Part shown: positions 25,997-33,764 of the stretch, one piece after another
Position numbering within the stretch: the first letter of the stretch is position 1
Layout: every line of letters begins with the position of its first letter
Assembly (NCBI RefSeq): GCF_041262565.1
Contig: NZ_JBGCCJ010000001.1
Location: 992,001 to 1,056,000, forward strand
Direction of reading: 5' to 3'
Origin: Leifsonia sp. EB41
GTDB lineage: Bacteria; Actinomycetota; Actinomycetes; Actinomycetales; Microbacteriaceae
DNA: 64,000 nt
The notes under the pieces: model-generated
Told to the model about the DNA's origin: nothing
The model's database searches: none
What the model saw: the letters and a program-made list of their open reading frames with translations, nothing else
Made by a program: the position numbers and the translations under genes

Positions 25997-26815
25997 TCAG
26001 CGCTTGGCGGCGAGGGCCGCCTGGTAGAGGTCGCGGCGGGAGAGGCCGGTGGCCTCGGCGACCTCGGCGGCGGCCTCCTTGAGACGGGCGCCGTCGGCGA
26101 CGAGGGTGAGCACCTGGGTGAGGGCGGCGGCGGGGTCGGCCTCCCGGGCCGGGGCGCCCGCGACGACCACGACGATCTCGCCGCGCGCACCGTCCGCCGC
26201 CCACTCGGCCAGCTCCGCGAGCGTGCCGCGGCGGACCTCCTCGTGCAGCTTCGTCAGCTCGCGGCACACCACGGCGCGACGGTCGGCGCCGAAGACCGCG
26301 GCCAGGTCGGCGAGGGAGGCGCCGAGCCGGTTGGGCGACTCGAAGAACACCATCGTGCGCTGCTCGGCCGCGAGCGCTCGCGCCGCCGAGGTGCGCTCGC
26401 CGTGCTTGCGCGGCAGGAAGCCCTCGAACGTGAACCGGTCGGTCGGCAGACCCGACACGGCGAGCGCAGTGAGCACCGCGCTCGGACCGGGCACGACCGT
26501 CACGCCGACGCCGGCGGCGGCAGCGGCCTCCACCAGCGGGAACCCGGGGTCGGAGACCGTCGGCATCCCGGCGTCGGAGAGCACCACCACATCCTGGTCG
26601 CGGGCGAGCTCCACCAGCTCGGCGGCGCGGTCGCGTTCGTTGTGCTCGTGCAGGGCGATCAGCCGCGGCCGGTTCTCCACCCCGAGTCCGGCGAGGAGGC
26701 GCTGCGTGACGCGCGTGTCCTCGGCGGCGACCACCGTCGCGGAGCTCAGCAGCTCGACCAGGCGGGCGGAGGCGTCGCCGAGGTTTCCGATCGGCGTCGC
26801 GGCGAGGATGATCAT
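25997..26815 (-). CDS. rsmI: 16S rRNA (cytidine1402-2'-O)-methyltransferase
   Basis: 272 residues, tetrapyrrole-methylase fold. Methylates the ribose of C1402 in 16S rRNA. Diagnostic: 'AATPIGNLGDAS' at the N-terminus, 'AAEDTRVTQRLL', 'LSDAGMPTVSDPGF', 'VPGPSAVLTALAVSGL', 'FEGFLPRK', 'FFESPNRL'. Start ATG 26813-26815 with CAGACT (26822-26827) 6 nt upstream: leaderless. Its start is only 25 bp from the divergent mannosyltransferase start, so the two promoters overlap. Confidence 0.95.
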   Translation of the reverse strand: MIILAATPIGNLGDASARLVELLSSATVVAAEDTRVTQRLLAGLGVENRPRLIALHEHNERDRAAELVELARDQDVVVLSDAGMPTVSDPGFPLVEAAAAAGVGVTVVPGPSAVLTALAVSGLPTDRFTFEGFLPRKHGERTSAARALAAEQRTMVFFESPNRLGASLADLAAVFGADRRAVVCRELTKLHEEVRRGTLAELAEWAADGARGEIVVVVAGAPAREADPAAALTQVLTLVADGARLKEAAAEVAEATGLSRRDLYQAALAAKR

Positions 26816-26840
26816 GGGTCCAGTCTGTCAGGATGTCCTG

Positions 26841-28499
26841 GTGACCTCCCCCTCACCCCTCGCGGGCGACACGGCCTCCGCGGCCGACCTCGCCGCATCC
26901 GGAGCCCGGCCGGCCGCGCACGCCGCGCCGGCCCGCACCGGCAGCCGGCTGGACGACTGGTGGGCGCGCGTCCTGCGCACGCCGCTGCGGCTGCAGCTCT
27001 GGTACTGTGGCGCGCCGATCGCGGTCACGCTGCTCGCCGCGATCCTGCGGCTGTGGGACCTCGGCAGCCCGCACGTGCTCGTCTTCGACGAGACCTTCTA
27101 CGTCAAGGACGCCTGGAGCCTCTTCCACCTCGGCTACGAGGGGAGCTGGCCCGACAAGGCCGACCAGTCGTTCAACGCGGGCAACACGAACATCTTCCAG
27201 TCGTCCCCGTCGTTCGTCGCGCATCCGCCGCTCGGCAAGTGGATCATCGCGCTCGGGATGGCCGCGACCGGCGCAGGCAACTCCTTCGGCTGGAGGCTGT
27301 CGACCGCCGTGGTCGGCATCCTGGCCGTGCTGGTCGTGTTCCTCATCGCCCGCGCGCTGTTCTCCTCCACGATCATCGCCACGATCGCAGGCTTCCTGTT
27401 CGCGATCGACGGGCACGCCATCGTGATGAGCCGCGTCGCGCTGCTCGACAACATCGTGATGTTCTTCGCGCTGCTCGCGTTCGGCTGCATCCTGCTCGAC
27501 CGGCGCTGGCACGCGAACCGGCTCGCCTTGAAGCTCCTCGCCGCCCGCACTGCGGGCCGAGACCCCTCCTGGGGACCGGTGCTCTGGTGGCGGCCGTGGC
27601 TGATCGCCGCGGGGATCCTGACCGGGCTCTGCGCGGGCGTGAAGTGGAGCGGCTTCTACTTCCTCGCGTTCTTCGCCGTGTACGTCGTCGTCGTGGACAT
27701 CGTGGCCCGGCGCCGGGAGGGCGTGGCCTTCTACGTCAGTGGCGGCATCCTCAAGCAGGCGCCCGCGACCTTCGTGCTGATGGTTCCGATCGCGTTCCTC
27801 TCCTACCTCGCCACCTGGACCGGCTGGCTGGTGACGAAGGGCGGCTACTACCGCGAGTGGGCGCAGTCGGTGCACACGCAGTGGACGGGCGGCCTCTCCT
27901 GGGTGCCGCTGTGGTTCCAGAACTTCTGGCACTACCAGTCGGAGATGTACAACTACAGCATCAACCTGCACGTGCCGCACCCCTACCAGGCCAACCCGCT
28001 GACCTGGCTGTTCATGATCCGGCCGACGAGCATGTACTACTCGGGCGACGCGTACGGCCAGTCCGGCTGCACCGCGCCGGGAGGCTGCTCCGCGGCGATC
28101 ACGTCGCTCGGCAACCCGATCATCTGGTGGGCCGCCGCTGCCGCGGTGTTCTACCTGGTCTACCGGCTCGCCCGCTACCGCGAGTGGCAGGTCGGCCTCA
28201 TCCTCACCGGGCTCGCCGCGGGGTACCTGCCGTGGCTGCTCTACATCAACCGCACGATCTTCCAGTTCTACGCGATCGCGTTCGAGCCGTACACGATCCT
28301 CGCCCTCGCGGCGGTGATCGCGCTGGTGCTCGGCAAACGCACCGACCCGGAGCGGCGACGCCGCACGGGGATCGCCTGGACGGCGGTGTTCCTGGGTCTC
28401 GCGACCGTGGTCAGCGCGTTCTTCTGGCCGATCTGGACGGCGCAGCAGGTGCCGTTCTGGTTCTGGCAGATCCACATGTGGCTGCCGAGCTGGGTCTGA
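26841..28499 (+). CDS. Polyprenyl-phosphate-mannose protein O-mannosyltransferase (PMT)
   Basis: 552 residues, multi-pass membrane GT-C enzyme. After a 45-residue Ala/Pro-rich cytosolic tail comes a first membrane segment and the catalytic acidic pair in 'LVFDETFYVKDAWS' (about residue 80). Many later hydrophobic segments and the PMT C-terminal four-helix region ('WLPWLLYINRTIFQFYAIAF' split as LPWLLYINR and FQFYAIAFEPY) are visible. Transfers mannose from polyprenyl-phosphate mannose to Ser/Thr of secreted proteins at the outer face of the membrane. Start GTG 26841 follows CAGGAT (26829-26834) by 6 nt, leaderless, divergent from rsmI. Confidence 0.93.
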   Translation: MTSPSPLAGDTASAADLAASGARPAAHAAPARTGSRLDDWWARVLRTPLRLQLWYCGAPIAVTLLAAILRLWDLGSPHVLVFDETFYVKDAWSLFHLGYEGSWPDKADQSFNAGNTNIFQSSPSFVAHPPLGKWIIALGMAATGAGNSFGWRLSTAVVGILAVLVVFLIARALFSSTIIATIAGFLFAIDGHAIVMSRVALLDNIVMFFALLAFGCILLDRRWHANRLALKLLAARTAGRDPSWGPVLWWRPWLIAAGILTGLCAGVKWSGFYFLAFFAVYVVVVDIVARRREGVAFYVSGGILKQAPATFVLMVPIAFLSYLATWTGWLVTKGGYYREWAQSVHTQWTGGLSWVPLWFQNFWHYQSEMYNYSINLHVPHPYQANPLTWLFMIRPTSMYYSGDAYGQSGCTAPGGCSAAITSLGNPIIWWAAAAAVFYLVYRLARYREWQVGLILTGLAAGYLPWLLYINRTIFQFYAIAFEPYTILALAAVIALVLGKRTDPERRRRTGIAWTAVFLGLATVVSAFFWPIWTAQQVPFWFWQIHMWLPSWV

Positions 28500-28569
28500 G
28501 CTTTCCGCTCGGGCCGGGAATGCCGCCGGGGGGCTACCACCGTCGGCCCCGGGTGGTAGACCGTTCAGT

Positions 28570-30198
28570 ATGGATGCCGAAGAGCCGCTGAACCTCGTCC
28601 CCCTTCCCGGAAGCGAACGGCCTGAGCGGCCCGGCTTTCAGACGCACGGAGCCCTCGCTCCCGACACGCCCGTCGAGGCGACGCTGATCCTGCGCCGCCG
28701 GGCACCGCTCCCCGACGACGCCTTCACGTCGCACCTGACGACGCAGGAGCTCGCCGACCGCTACGGCGCCTCGCCGGAGGACCTCCAGCTCGTGACCTCC
28801 ACCCTCAAAGCCCTCGGCGTCACCATAGACGAGGAGAACGCCGCCGAACGGCGCGTGCGCGTGTCCGGTCCGGTCTCCGTCCTCGCCCGGGTGTTCGGCA
28901 CCGACCTCGCCGAGGCCCGGCCGGCCGACGCCGGCGAGGACGCCCCGAGCTACCGGCAGCGCTCCGGCGGCCTGAGCATCCCGGCCCAGCTCGACGGCGT
29001 CGTGACCGCGGTGCTCGGGCTCGACGACCGCCCGCAGGCGCGCGCCCAGTTCCGGCTGACGCCGGCCGCCGCGGTGAGCACCAGCTACACCCCGCCCCAG
29101 CTCGGGAAGGTCTACGACTTCCCCGCCGGCACGGACGGCAGCGGCCAGACCATCGCCATCATCGAGCTGGGCGGAGGGTACGTGCAGGCCGACCTGGACA
29201 CGTATTTCGCCGGCCTCGGCATCCCCTCGCCGTCCGTGACCGCCGTCGGCGTGGACGGCGCCGCGAACGTCCCCGGCCAGGACCCCAACGGGGCCGACGG
29301 GGAGGTCATGCTCGACATCGAGGTGGCCGGCGCCCTCGCCCCCGGCGCCGCGCTGCTCGTGTACTTCGCGCCCAACACCGACGCGGGCTTCCTGGACGCC
29401 GTCAGCACCGCCGCGCACGCGACCCCCACCCCCGCCGTCATCAGCATCAGCTGGGGCCAGTCGGAGGACCAGTGGACCGCCCAGGCGCGCAACGCCTTCG
29501 ACCAGGCCCTCCAGGACGCCGCCGCCCTCGGCGTGACCACGACCGTGGCGGCCGGCGACGACGGCAGCACCGACCGCGTCAGCGACGGCAAAGCGCACGT
29601 CGACTTCCCGGCGTCCTCCCCGCACGCCCTCGCCTGCGGCGGCACCCGGCTCGAAGCGAATCCGTCGACCGGCGCGGTGACCTCGGAGACCGTCTGGAAC
29701 AACGGCACGGGCAACGGCGCGACCGGCGGCGGCGTCAGCGACGTCTTCGCACTGCCGACCTGGCAGGCGAACGTCGGGGTGCCCGCCGCCCCCGCCGGGA
29801 CGCACGCGGGAGGCGCCGCAAAGCCCCCCGGCGGGACTCACGCGGGAGGCACCGCGAAAAAAGGTTCCGGCGGCCGCGGAGTGCCCGACGTCTCGGCCGT
29901 CGCCGACCCGCAGACCGGCTACCAGGTCCGCGTCGACGGGAAGGACATGGTCATCGGCGGCACCAGCGCTGTCGCGCCGCTGTGGGCCGCGCTCATCGCC
30001 CGGCTGGCGCAGTCCAGCGGGACCCGCTTCGGGCTGGTGCAGCCGAAACTCTACGACTCGATCCGCGCCGGACAGGTCGCCACGGGCTTCCGGGACATCA
30101 CGTCCGGGAACAACGGCGTCTACACCGCCGGCGCGGGCTGGGACGCCTGCACCGGCCTCGGCGTCCCCGACGGAGCCCACCTCCTGTCCGTCCTCTGA
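28570..30198 (+). CDS. S53 family peptidase (sedolisin/kumamolisin type)
   Basis: 542 residues. Pro-domain at about 25-155 (ATLILRRRAP, HLTTQELADRYGAS, LARVFGTDLAEA) then the subtilisin-like catalytic domain. The serine-carboxyl triad is visible: Glu and Asp in 'GEVMLDIEVAGALAPGA', oxyanion Asp in 'VAAGDDGS', nucleophile Ser in 'IGGTSAVAPLWAA'; calcium site in 'GFRDITSGNNG' and 'GWDACTGLG'. These are acid-active endopeptidases that self-cleave their pro-domain. There is no signal peptide, so secretion is not explained. A Gly/Pro/Ala insert with 'GTHAGG' twice (about residues 412-434) looks like a surface loop. Start ATG 28570 has TAGACC (28557-28562) 7 nt upstream. Confidence 0.93.
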   Translation: MDAEEPLNLVPLPGSERPERPGFQTHGALAPDTPVEATLILRRRAPLPDDAFTSHLTTQELADRYGASPEDLQLVTSTLKALGVTIDEENAAERRVRVSGPVSVLARVFGTDLAEARPADAGEDAPSYRQRSGGLSIPAQLDGVVTAVLGLDDRPQARAQFRLTPAAAVSTSYTPPQLGKVYDFPAGTDGSGQTIAIIELGGGYVQADLDTYFAGLGIPSPSVTAVGVDGAANVPGQDPNGADGEVMLDIEVAGALAPGAALLVYFAPNTDAGFLDAVSTAAHATPTPAVISISWGQSEDQWTAQARNAFDQALQDAAALGVTTTVAAGDDGSTDRVSDGKAHVDFPASSPHALACGGTRLEANPSTGAVTSETVWNNGTGNGATGGGVSDVFALPTWQANVGVPAAPAGTHAGGAAKPPGGTHAGGTAKKGSGGRGVPDVSAVADPQTGYQVRVDGKDMVIGGTSAVAPLWAALIARLAQSSGTRFGLVQPKLYDSIRAGQVATGFRDITSGNNGVYTAGAGWDACTGLGVPDGAHLLSVL

Positions 30199-30210
30199 CC
30201 ACGCAACTGA

Positions 30211-30260
30211 CTGACAGGACACGCCGCCTCGCCCAGCCGCGAGGCGGCGTGTCCTGTCAG
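30211..30260. terminator. Perfect 22-bp inverted repeat after the S53 peptidase gene
   Basis: Arms 30211-30232 and 30239-30260 (outer part CTGACAGGACACGCC) pair perfectly around a 6-nt loop, 12 bp after the peptidase stop. No T-run follows, so it may be a non-canonical terminator or a mobile palindromic element rather than a textbook terminator. It separates two genes on the same strand. Confidence 0.5.
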
Positions 30261-30313
30261 ATGGATGCTCGGGGTGGTCGGGGGCGGGTGTGCGGGGACG
30301 CAAGAATGGAGGG

Positions 30314-31351
30314 GTGACCTCACCCGCCACTCCGCCCGTACCCTCCCCCGCCCGCTCGGCTCTGGCGTGGCTGCCCGGCGTCGCCGTCGCGGCGCTCGCA
30401 GCGGCCGCGGCCTGGGGCATCCACTGGCTGGCGCCGGCGGTGCCGTTGCTCACGGCGGCGGTCGTGCTGGGGATCGTCGTCGGGCAGATCCCGGCCGCGC
30501 GCGGCGCCCTCGGCGGAGTGCTGGCCCCCGGTCTCGCGGTGAGTGCGAAGCGGCTGATGCGGATCGGCATCGTGCTGCTCGGCCTCAAGCTCAGCCTCGG
30601 CGACATCGCCGGGCTCGGCTGGGTCGCCATCCTGACGACCGTCGGGATCGTGGTGTTCAGCTTCGCCGGGACCTTCCTGATCGGCCGGCTCTTCCGCCTC
30701 CCCGGCCACCAGCCGCTCCTGATCGCGACCGGATTCTCGATCTGCGGCGCGTCCGCGATCGGCGCGATGAGCGGCGTCGTGAAGCCGAAGGACGAGGAGG
30801 CCGCCACCCCGGTCGCGCTGGTCACCCTGTGCGGGACGCTCGCGATCTTCGTGCTGCCGCTGCTGTGGCATCCGCTGGGACTCTCCGGCATGCAGTTCGG
30901 TCACTGGGTCGGCGGCGGCGTCCACGACGTCGGCCAGGTGGTCGCGACCGCGCAGATCGCAGGGCCGGCCGCGCTCTCCGTGGCGATCGTCGTCAAGCTC
31001 ACCCGCGTCCTCATGCTCGCCCCGACCGTCGCGATCGCGGCGATCGTCGAGCGCCGCCGCCAGGTGGAGGGCGACCCGAGCGTGAAGCGCCCGCCGATCG
31101 TCCCGCTGTTCGTCGCGGGCTTCATCGCCGCCGTGCTGATCCGCTCGTTCGTACCGCTTCCGGCCGCCGTGACGGACGGCGCCGACACGATGCAGACGAT
31201 CCTGCTCGCGATGGCCCTCTTCGGCCTCGGCACCGCCGTCCGGCTGCGCGCCCTCCTCGGCACGGGCTGGCGCGCGCTCGCGACCGGGCTGCTGTCGTGG
31301 GCCCTGATCGCTGCGCTGGCGCTCGGCGCGGTGTGGGTGTCGGCCGCCTGA
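30314..31351 (+). CDS. YeiH/UPF0324 family membrane transporter
   Basis: 345 residues with about ten hydrophobic segments. Recognised by the family stretches 'LMRIGIVLLGLKLSLGDI', 'IATGFSICGASAIGAMSGV', 'KDEEAATPVALVTLCG' and 'GGGVHDVGQVVA'. Members are annotated as putative sulfate exporters; substrate is not proven. Start GTG 30314 is chosen because AAGAAT ends 6 nt before it (leaderless pattern); an in-frame GTG at 30290 would add 8 residues. Next to metY (sulfur assimilation) and the guanidinium exporter, but on its own promoter. Confidence 0.88.
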   Translation: MTSPATPPVPSPARSALAWLPGVAVAALAAAAAWGIHWLAPAVPLLTAAVVLGIVVGQIPAARGALGGVLAPGLAVSAKRLMRIGIVLLGLKLSLGDIAGLGWVAILTTVGIVVFSFAGTFLIGRLFRLPGHQPLLIATGFSICGASAIGAMSGVVKPKDEEAATPVALVTLCGTLAIFVLPLLWHPLGLSGMQFGHWVGGGVHDVGQVVATAQIAGPAALSVAIVVKLTRVLMLAPTVAIAAIVERRRQVEGDPSVKRPPIVPLFVAGFIAAVLIRSFVPLPAAVTDGADTMQTILLAMALFGLGTAVRLRALLGTGWRALATGLLSWALIAALALGAVWVSAA

Positions 31352-31366
31352 TCGCCCGGTCGCGCG

Positions 31367-31681
31367 CTAGTGCACGAGCTTCAGCCCGACCACGCAGCCG
31401 ACCAGGCCGAGGATGAGCAGGAGCTTCACGATCGAGAATCCGTCGCCGCCGAATACCATCGCGTAGAGCACGGTGAGCGCTGCGCCGATGCCGACCCAGA
31501 CTGCGTAGGCCGTGCCGGTGGAGATCTCGCGCATGGCGTACGCGAGGCCGCCCATCGAGGCGATGAGTCCGACTGCGAAGACGACGGTCGGCCAGAGGCG
31601 GGTGAACCCCGCCGACTTCCCGAGGGCCGTCGCCCAGACGGCTTCGAGCACGCCGGAGAGGATGAGGACGATCCACGACAC
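31367..31681 (-). CDS. gdx: SMR-family guanidinium exporter (Gdx, formerly SugE)
   Basis: 104 residues, four membrane helices. Small multidrug resistance fold with the essential Glu13 in helix 1 (LSGVLEAVWATALG). The pattern W-A-x-A-L-G, 'GFTRLWP' and 'TGTAYAVWVGIGA' matches the Gdx/SugE subgroup, which exchanges guanidinium for protons, rather than EmrE-type drug exporters. Start is GTG 31679-31681 with AAGGAG (31690-31695) 8 nt upstream; longer upstream frame is non-coding leader. A guanidine-III riboswitch ends exactly where the ribosome site begins, which independently supports the substrate assignment. Confidence 0.92.
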   Translation of the reverse strand: MSWIVLILSGVLEAVWATALGKSAGFTRLWPTVVFAVGLIASMGGLAYAMREISTGTAYAVWVGIGAALTVLYAMVFGGDGFSIVKLLLILGLVGCVVGLKLVH

Positions 31682-31695
31682 GATGACGACTCCTT

Positions 31696-31736
31696 GGCCA
31701 GTCTTGTCGCGTGCCGGGTACTGAACCGTCGTCCGG
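31696..31736 (-). ncRNA. Guanidine-III (ykkC-III) riboswitch controlling gdx
   Basis: 41-nt motif on the minus strand. From 5': CCGGACGA (31736 down), a loop with UCAGU, then ACCCGG, a short spacer, the invariant-looking GACAAGAC, and CUGGCC ending at 31696. This is the layout of the actinobacterial guanidine-III class as I recall it from the Thermobifida fusca structure. The pseudoknot partner bases differ from that RNA yet still pair: loop UCAGU with 3' ACUGG. The Shine-Dalgarno of gdx starts at the next base. Family knowledge: ligand-bound form turns expression on. A separate 6-bp hairpin (31737-31754) abuts its 5' side. Confidence 0.85.
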
Positions 31737-31880
31737 GATCGCGGTGCTGCGATCTCCACCAGGGTAGCGTCGCAGCCTGAGCACACCCGGTGCACGGCTG
31801 CCGCGCAGCGTCCGATGCGGATGACCGCGTGTTACGGCACCCGCCGGACGGGCTCCAGCAGGCTCGGGTAGCGTGGCCGC

Positions 31881-33179
31881 ATGGCTGATCGCGAATATGG
31901 CTTCCGTACCCGTGCGATCCACGCGGGAAACATCCCCGACCCTGTCACCGGGGCGCGCGCACTGCCGATCTACCAGACCAGCGCCTTCGTGTTCGACGAC
32001 ACCGCGGACGCCGCCGCGCGCTTCGCGCTGCAGAAGTACGGCAACATCTACTCCCGGCTGGAGAACCCCACGGTCGCCGCGTTCGAGGAGCGTGTCGCGA
32101 GCCTGGAGGGCGGTATCGGCGCTGTCGCGACCGCGAGCGGGCTGAGCGCGCAGTACATCACCTTCGCGTCGCTGGCCGGTGCGGGCGACCACATCGTGGC
32201 GTCCGCGAACCTCTATGGCGGCTCGATCACGCAGCTCGACGTGACGCTGCGCCGCTTCGGGGTGGACACGACCTTCGTGCAGAGCTCCGACCCCGCCGAC
32301 TACGCGGCGGCGATCACCGACCGCACCAAGCTCGTGTTCGCCGAGACGATCGCCAACCCGTCGGGTGAGATCGCCGACATCGAGGGGCTGGCCGAGGTCG
32401 CCCACGCCGCCGGCATCCCGCTGATCATCGACTCGACCATCGCCACGCCCTACTTGAACCGCCCGATCGAGTGGGGCGCAGACGTCGTCATCCACTCGGC
32501 GACGAAGTTCCTCGGCGGCCACGGCACGACCCTCGGCGGCGTCGTCGTGGAGAGCGGCCGCTTCGACTGGCACACGGAGAAGTTCCCGCTGTTCGGCCAG
32601 CCGGTGCCGTCGTACGGCGGGCTGCAGTGGTCGGGCAACTTCGGCGAGTACGCCTTCCTCACCCGGCTCCGCGCCGAACAGCTCCGCGACATCGGGCCCT
32701 CGCTCGCGCCGCATTCCGCGTTCCTGCTGGCCCAGGGTGTCGAGACGCTGCCCTACCGAATCCAGGCGCACGTCGACAACGCCCGCGCGGTGGCAGAGTG
32801 GCTGGACGAGGACCCCCGGATCGAGAAGGTCTTCTGGGCCGGCCTGCCCGAGCACCCGCATCACGGACGCGCACAGAAGTACCTCCCGAAGGGCCCCGGC
32901 AGCGTGTTCTCGTTCGTCGTGAAGGGCGGACGCGAAGTCGGCCAGCGCCTGATCGAGTCGCTGAACCTCGCCAGCCACCTCGCGAACATCGGCGACGCGA
33001 AGACGCTCGTCATCCACCCCGCCTCCACGACGCACGCGCAGCTCACCGAGCAGCAGCTCCTCGACGCGGGCGTGCTCCCCGGCGTCGTGCGCATCAGCGT
33101 CGGCATCGAGGACGTGGACGACATCATCTACGATCTGGACCAGGCGCTCAGCGCAGCGGCGAAGGAGGCGGCAGCATGA
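31881..33179 (+). CDS. metY: O-acetylhomoserine (thiol)-lyase / sulfhydrylase
   Basis: 432 residues, the length of MetY (longer than MetB/MetC). PLP enzyme making homocysteine from O-acetylhomoserine and sulfide. Features: 'TRAIHAGNIPDPVTGARALP', 'QTSAFVFDD', 'YSRLENPTVAAFEERVA', catalytic Lys in 'HSATKFLGGHGTTLGG' (about residue 210), C-terminal 'IHPASTTHAQLTEQQ' and 'VRISVGIEDVDDII'. Start ATG 31881 is leaderless: TAGCGT at 31869-31874, 6 nt upstream, so no SAM or other leader riboswitch can be present. Its stop overlaps the following CoA-binding gene. Confidence 0.95.
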   Translation: MADREYGFRTRAIHAGNIPDPVTGARALPIYQTSAFVFDDTADAAARFALQKYGNIYSRLENPTVAAFEERVASLEGGIGAVATASGLSAQYITFASLAGAGDHIVASANLYGGSITQLDVTLRRFGVDTTFVQSSDPADYAAAITDRTKLVFAETIANPSGEIADIEGLAEVAHAAGIPLIIDSTIATPYLNRPIEWGADVVIHSATKFLGGHGTTLGGVVVESGRFDWHTEKFPLFGQPVPSYGGLQWSGNFGEYAFLTRLRAEQLRDIGPSLAPHSAFLLAQGVETLPYRIQAHVDNARAVAEWLDEDPRIEKVFWAGLPEHPHHGRAQKYLPKGPGSVFSFVVKGGREVGQRLIESLNLASHLANIGDAKTLVIHPASTTHAQLTEQQLLDAGVLPGVVRISVGIEDVDDIIYDLDQALSAAAKEAAA

Positions 33180-33763
33180 CCGACACCACGACCGACGACT
33201 CCACCACGACACAGGTCCAGCTCGTCAACGGCCTGAGCTGCTCCCTCCCCTCCGACTCGCCCCTGGCCAAGCTCCTGAAGTCGCAGCGCACCTGGACCGG
33301 TCCCGATGCCAAGGAGCGTCTCCGCATCCTTCGCGCCGCGAAGTCGGTCGCGATCGTCGGCGCGTCGGCGAACCCGGCGCGCTCCAGCTACTTCGTCGGG
33401 ACGTACCTGCAGCAGTCGAGCGACTTCCGCGTGTACTTCGTCAACCCGAACGCCGACACCATCCTGGGGCAGAAGGCCTATCCGGATCTGGCCTCCCTTC
33501 CCGAGGTGCCGGACATCGTGGACGTGTTCCGCCGCGCGAGCGACATCCCCAGCGTGATCGACGAGGCCGTCGCCGTCGGCGCGCCGACCGTCTGGGTGCA
33601 GCTCGGCATCTGGAACCAGGAGGCCGCCGAGTACGGCGAGTCCCTCGGCCTTACGATCGTGATGGACCGGTGCATCAAGATCGAGCACGCCCGCTTCCAC
33701 GGCGGACTTCATCTGCTCGGCTTCGACACCGGCCAGATCACCGCGCGCAAGACGCTGCGCTGA
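33176..33763 (+). CDS. CoA-binding domain protein
   Basis: 195 residues. Rossmann-type CoA-binding fold: 'SVAIVGASANPARSSYFVGTYL' (as two stretches SVAIVGASANPARSS and YFVGTYL), 'YFVNPNADTILGQKAYPDL', 'DIVDVFRRASD', 'PTVWVQLGIWNQEAA', 'MDRCIKIEHARF'. About 45 extra N-terminal residues are Thr/Asp-rich. Members of this YccU-like family bind CoA; enzymatic role unknown. ATG overlaps the metY stop (ATGA 33176-33179), and this pairing with a sulfhydrylase suggests a role in sulfur or thiol metabolism (inference). Confidence 0.9.
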   Translation: MTDTTTDDSTTTQVQLVNGLSCSLPSDSPLAKLLKSQRTWTGPDAKERLRILRAAKSVAIVGASANPARSSYFVGTYLQQSSDFRVYFVNPNADTILGQKAYPDLASLPEVPDIVDVFRRASDIPSVIDEAVAVGAPTVWVQLGIWNQEAAEYGESLGLTIVMDRCIKIEHARFHGGLHLLGFDTGQITARKTLR

Positions 33764-33764
33764 C

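Noticed and set aside
31755-31880. Guanidine-I riboswitch or SAM riboswitch for metY
   Set aside because: No conserved guanidine-I core is visible, and metY has a -10 hexamer 6 nt before its ATG, leaving no leader for a riboswitch.
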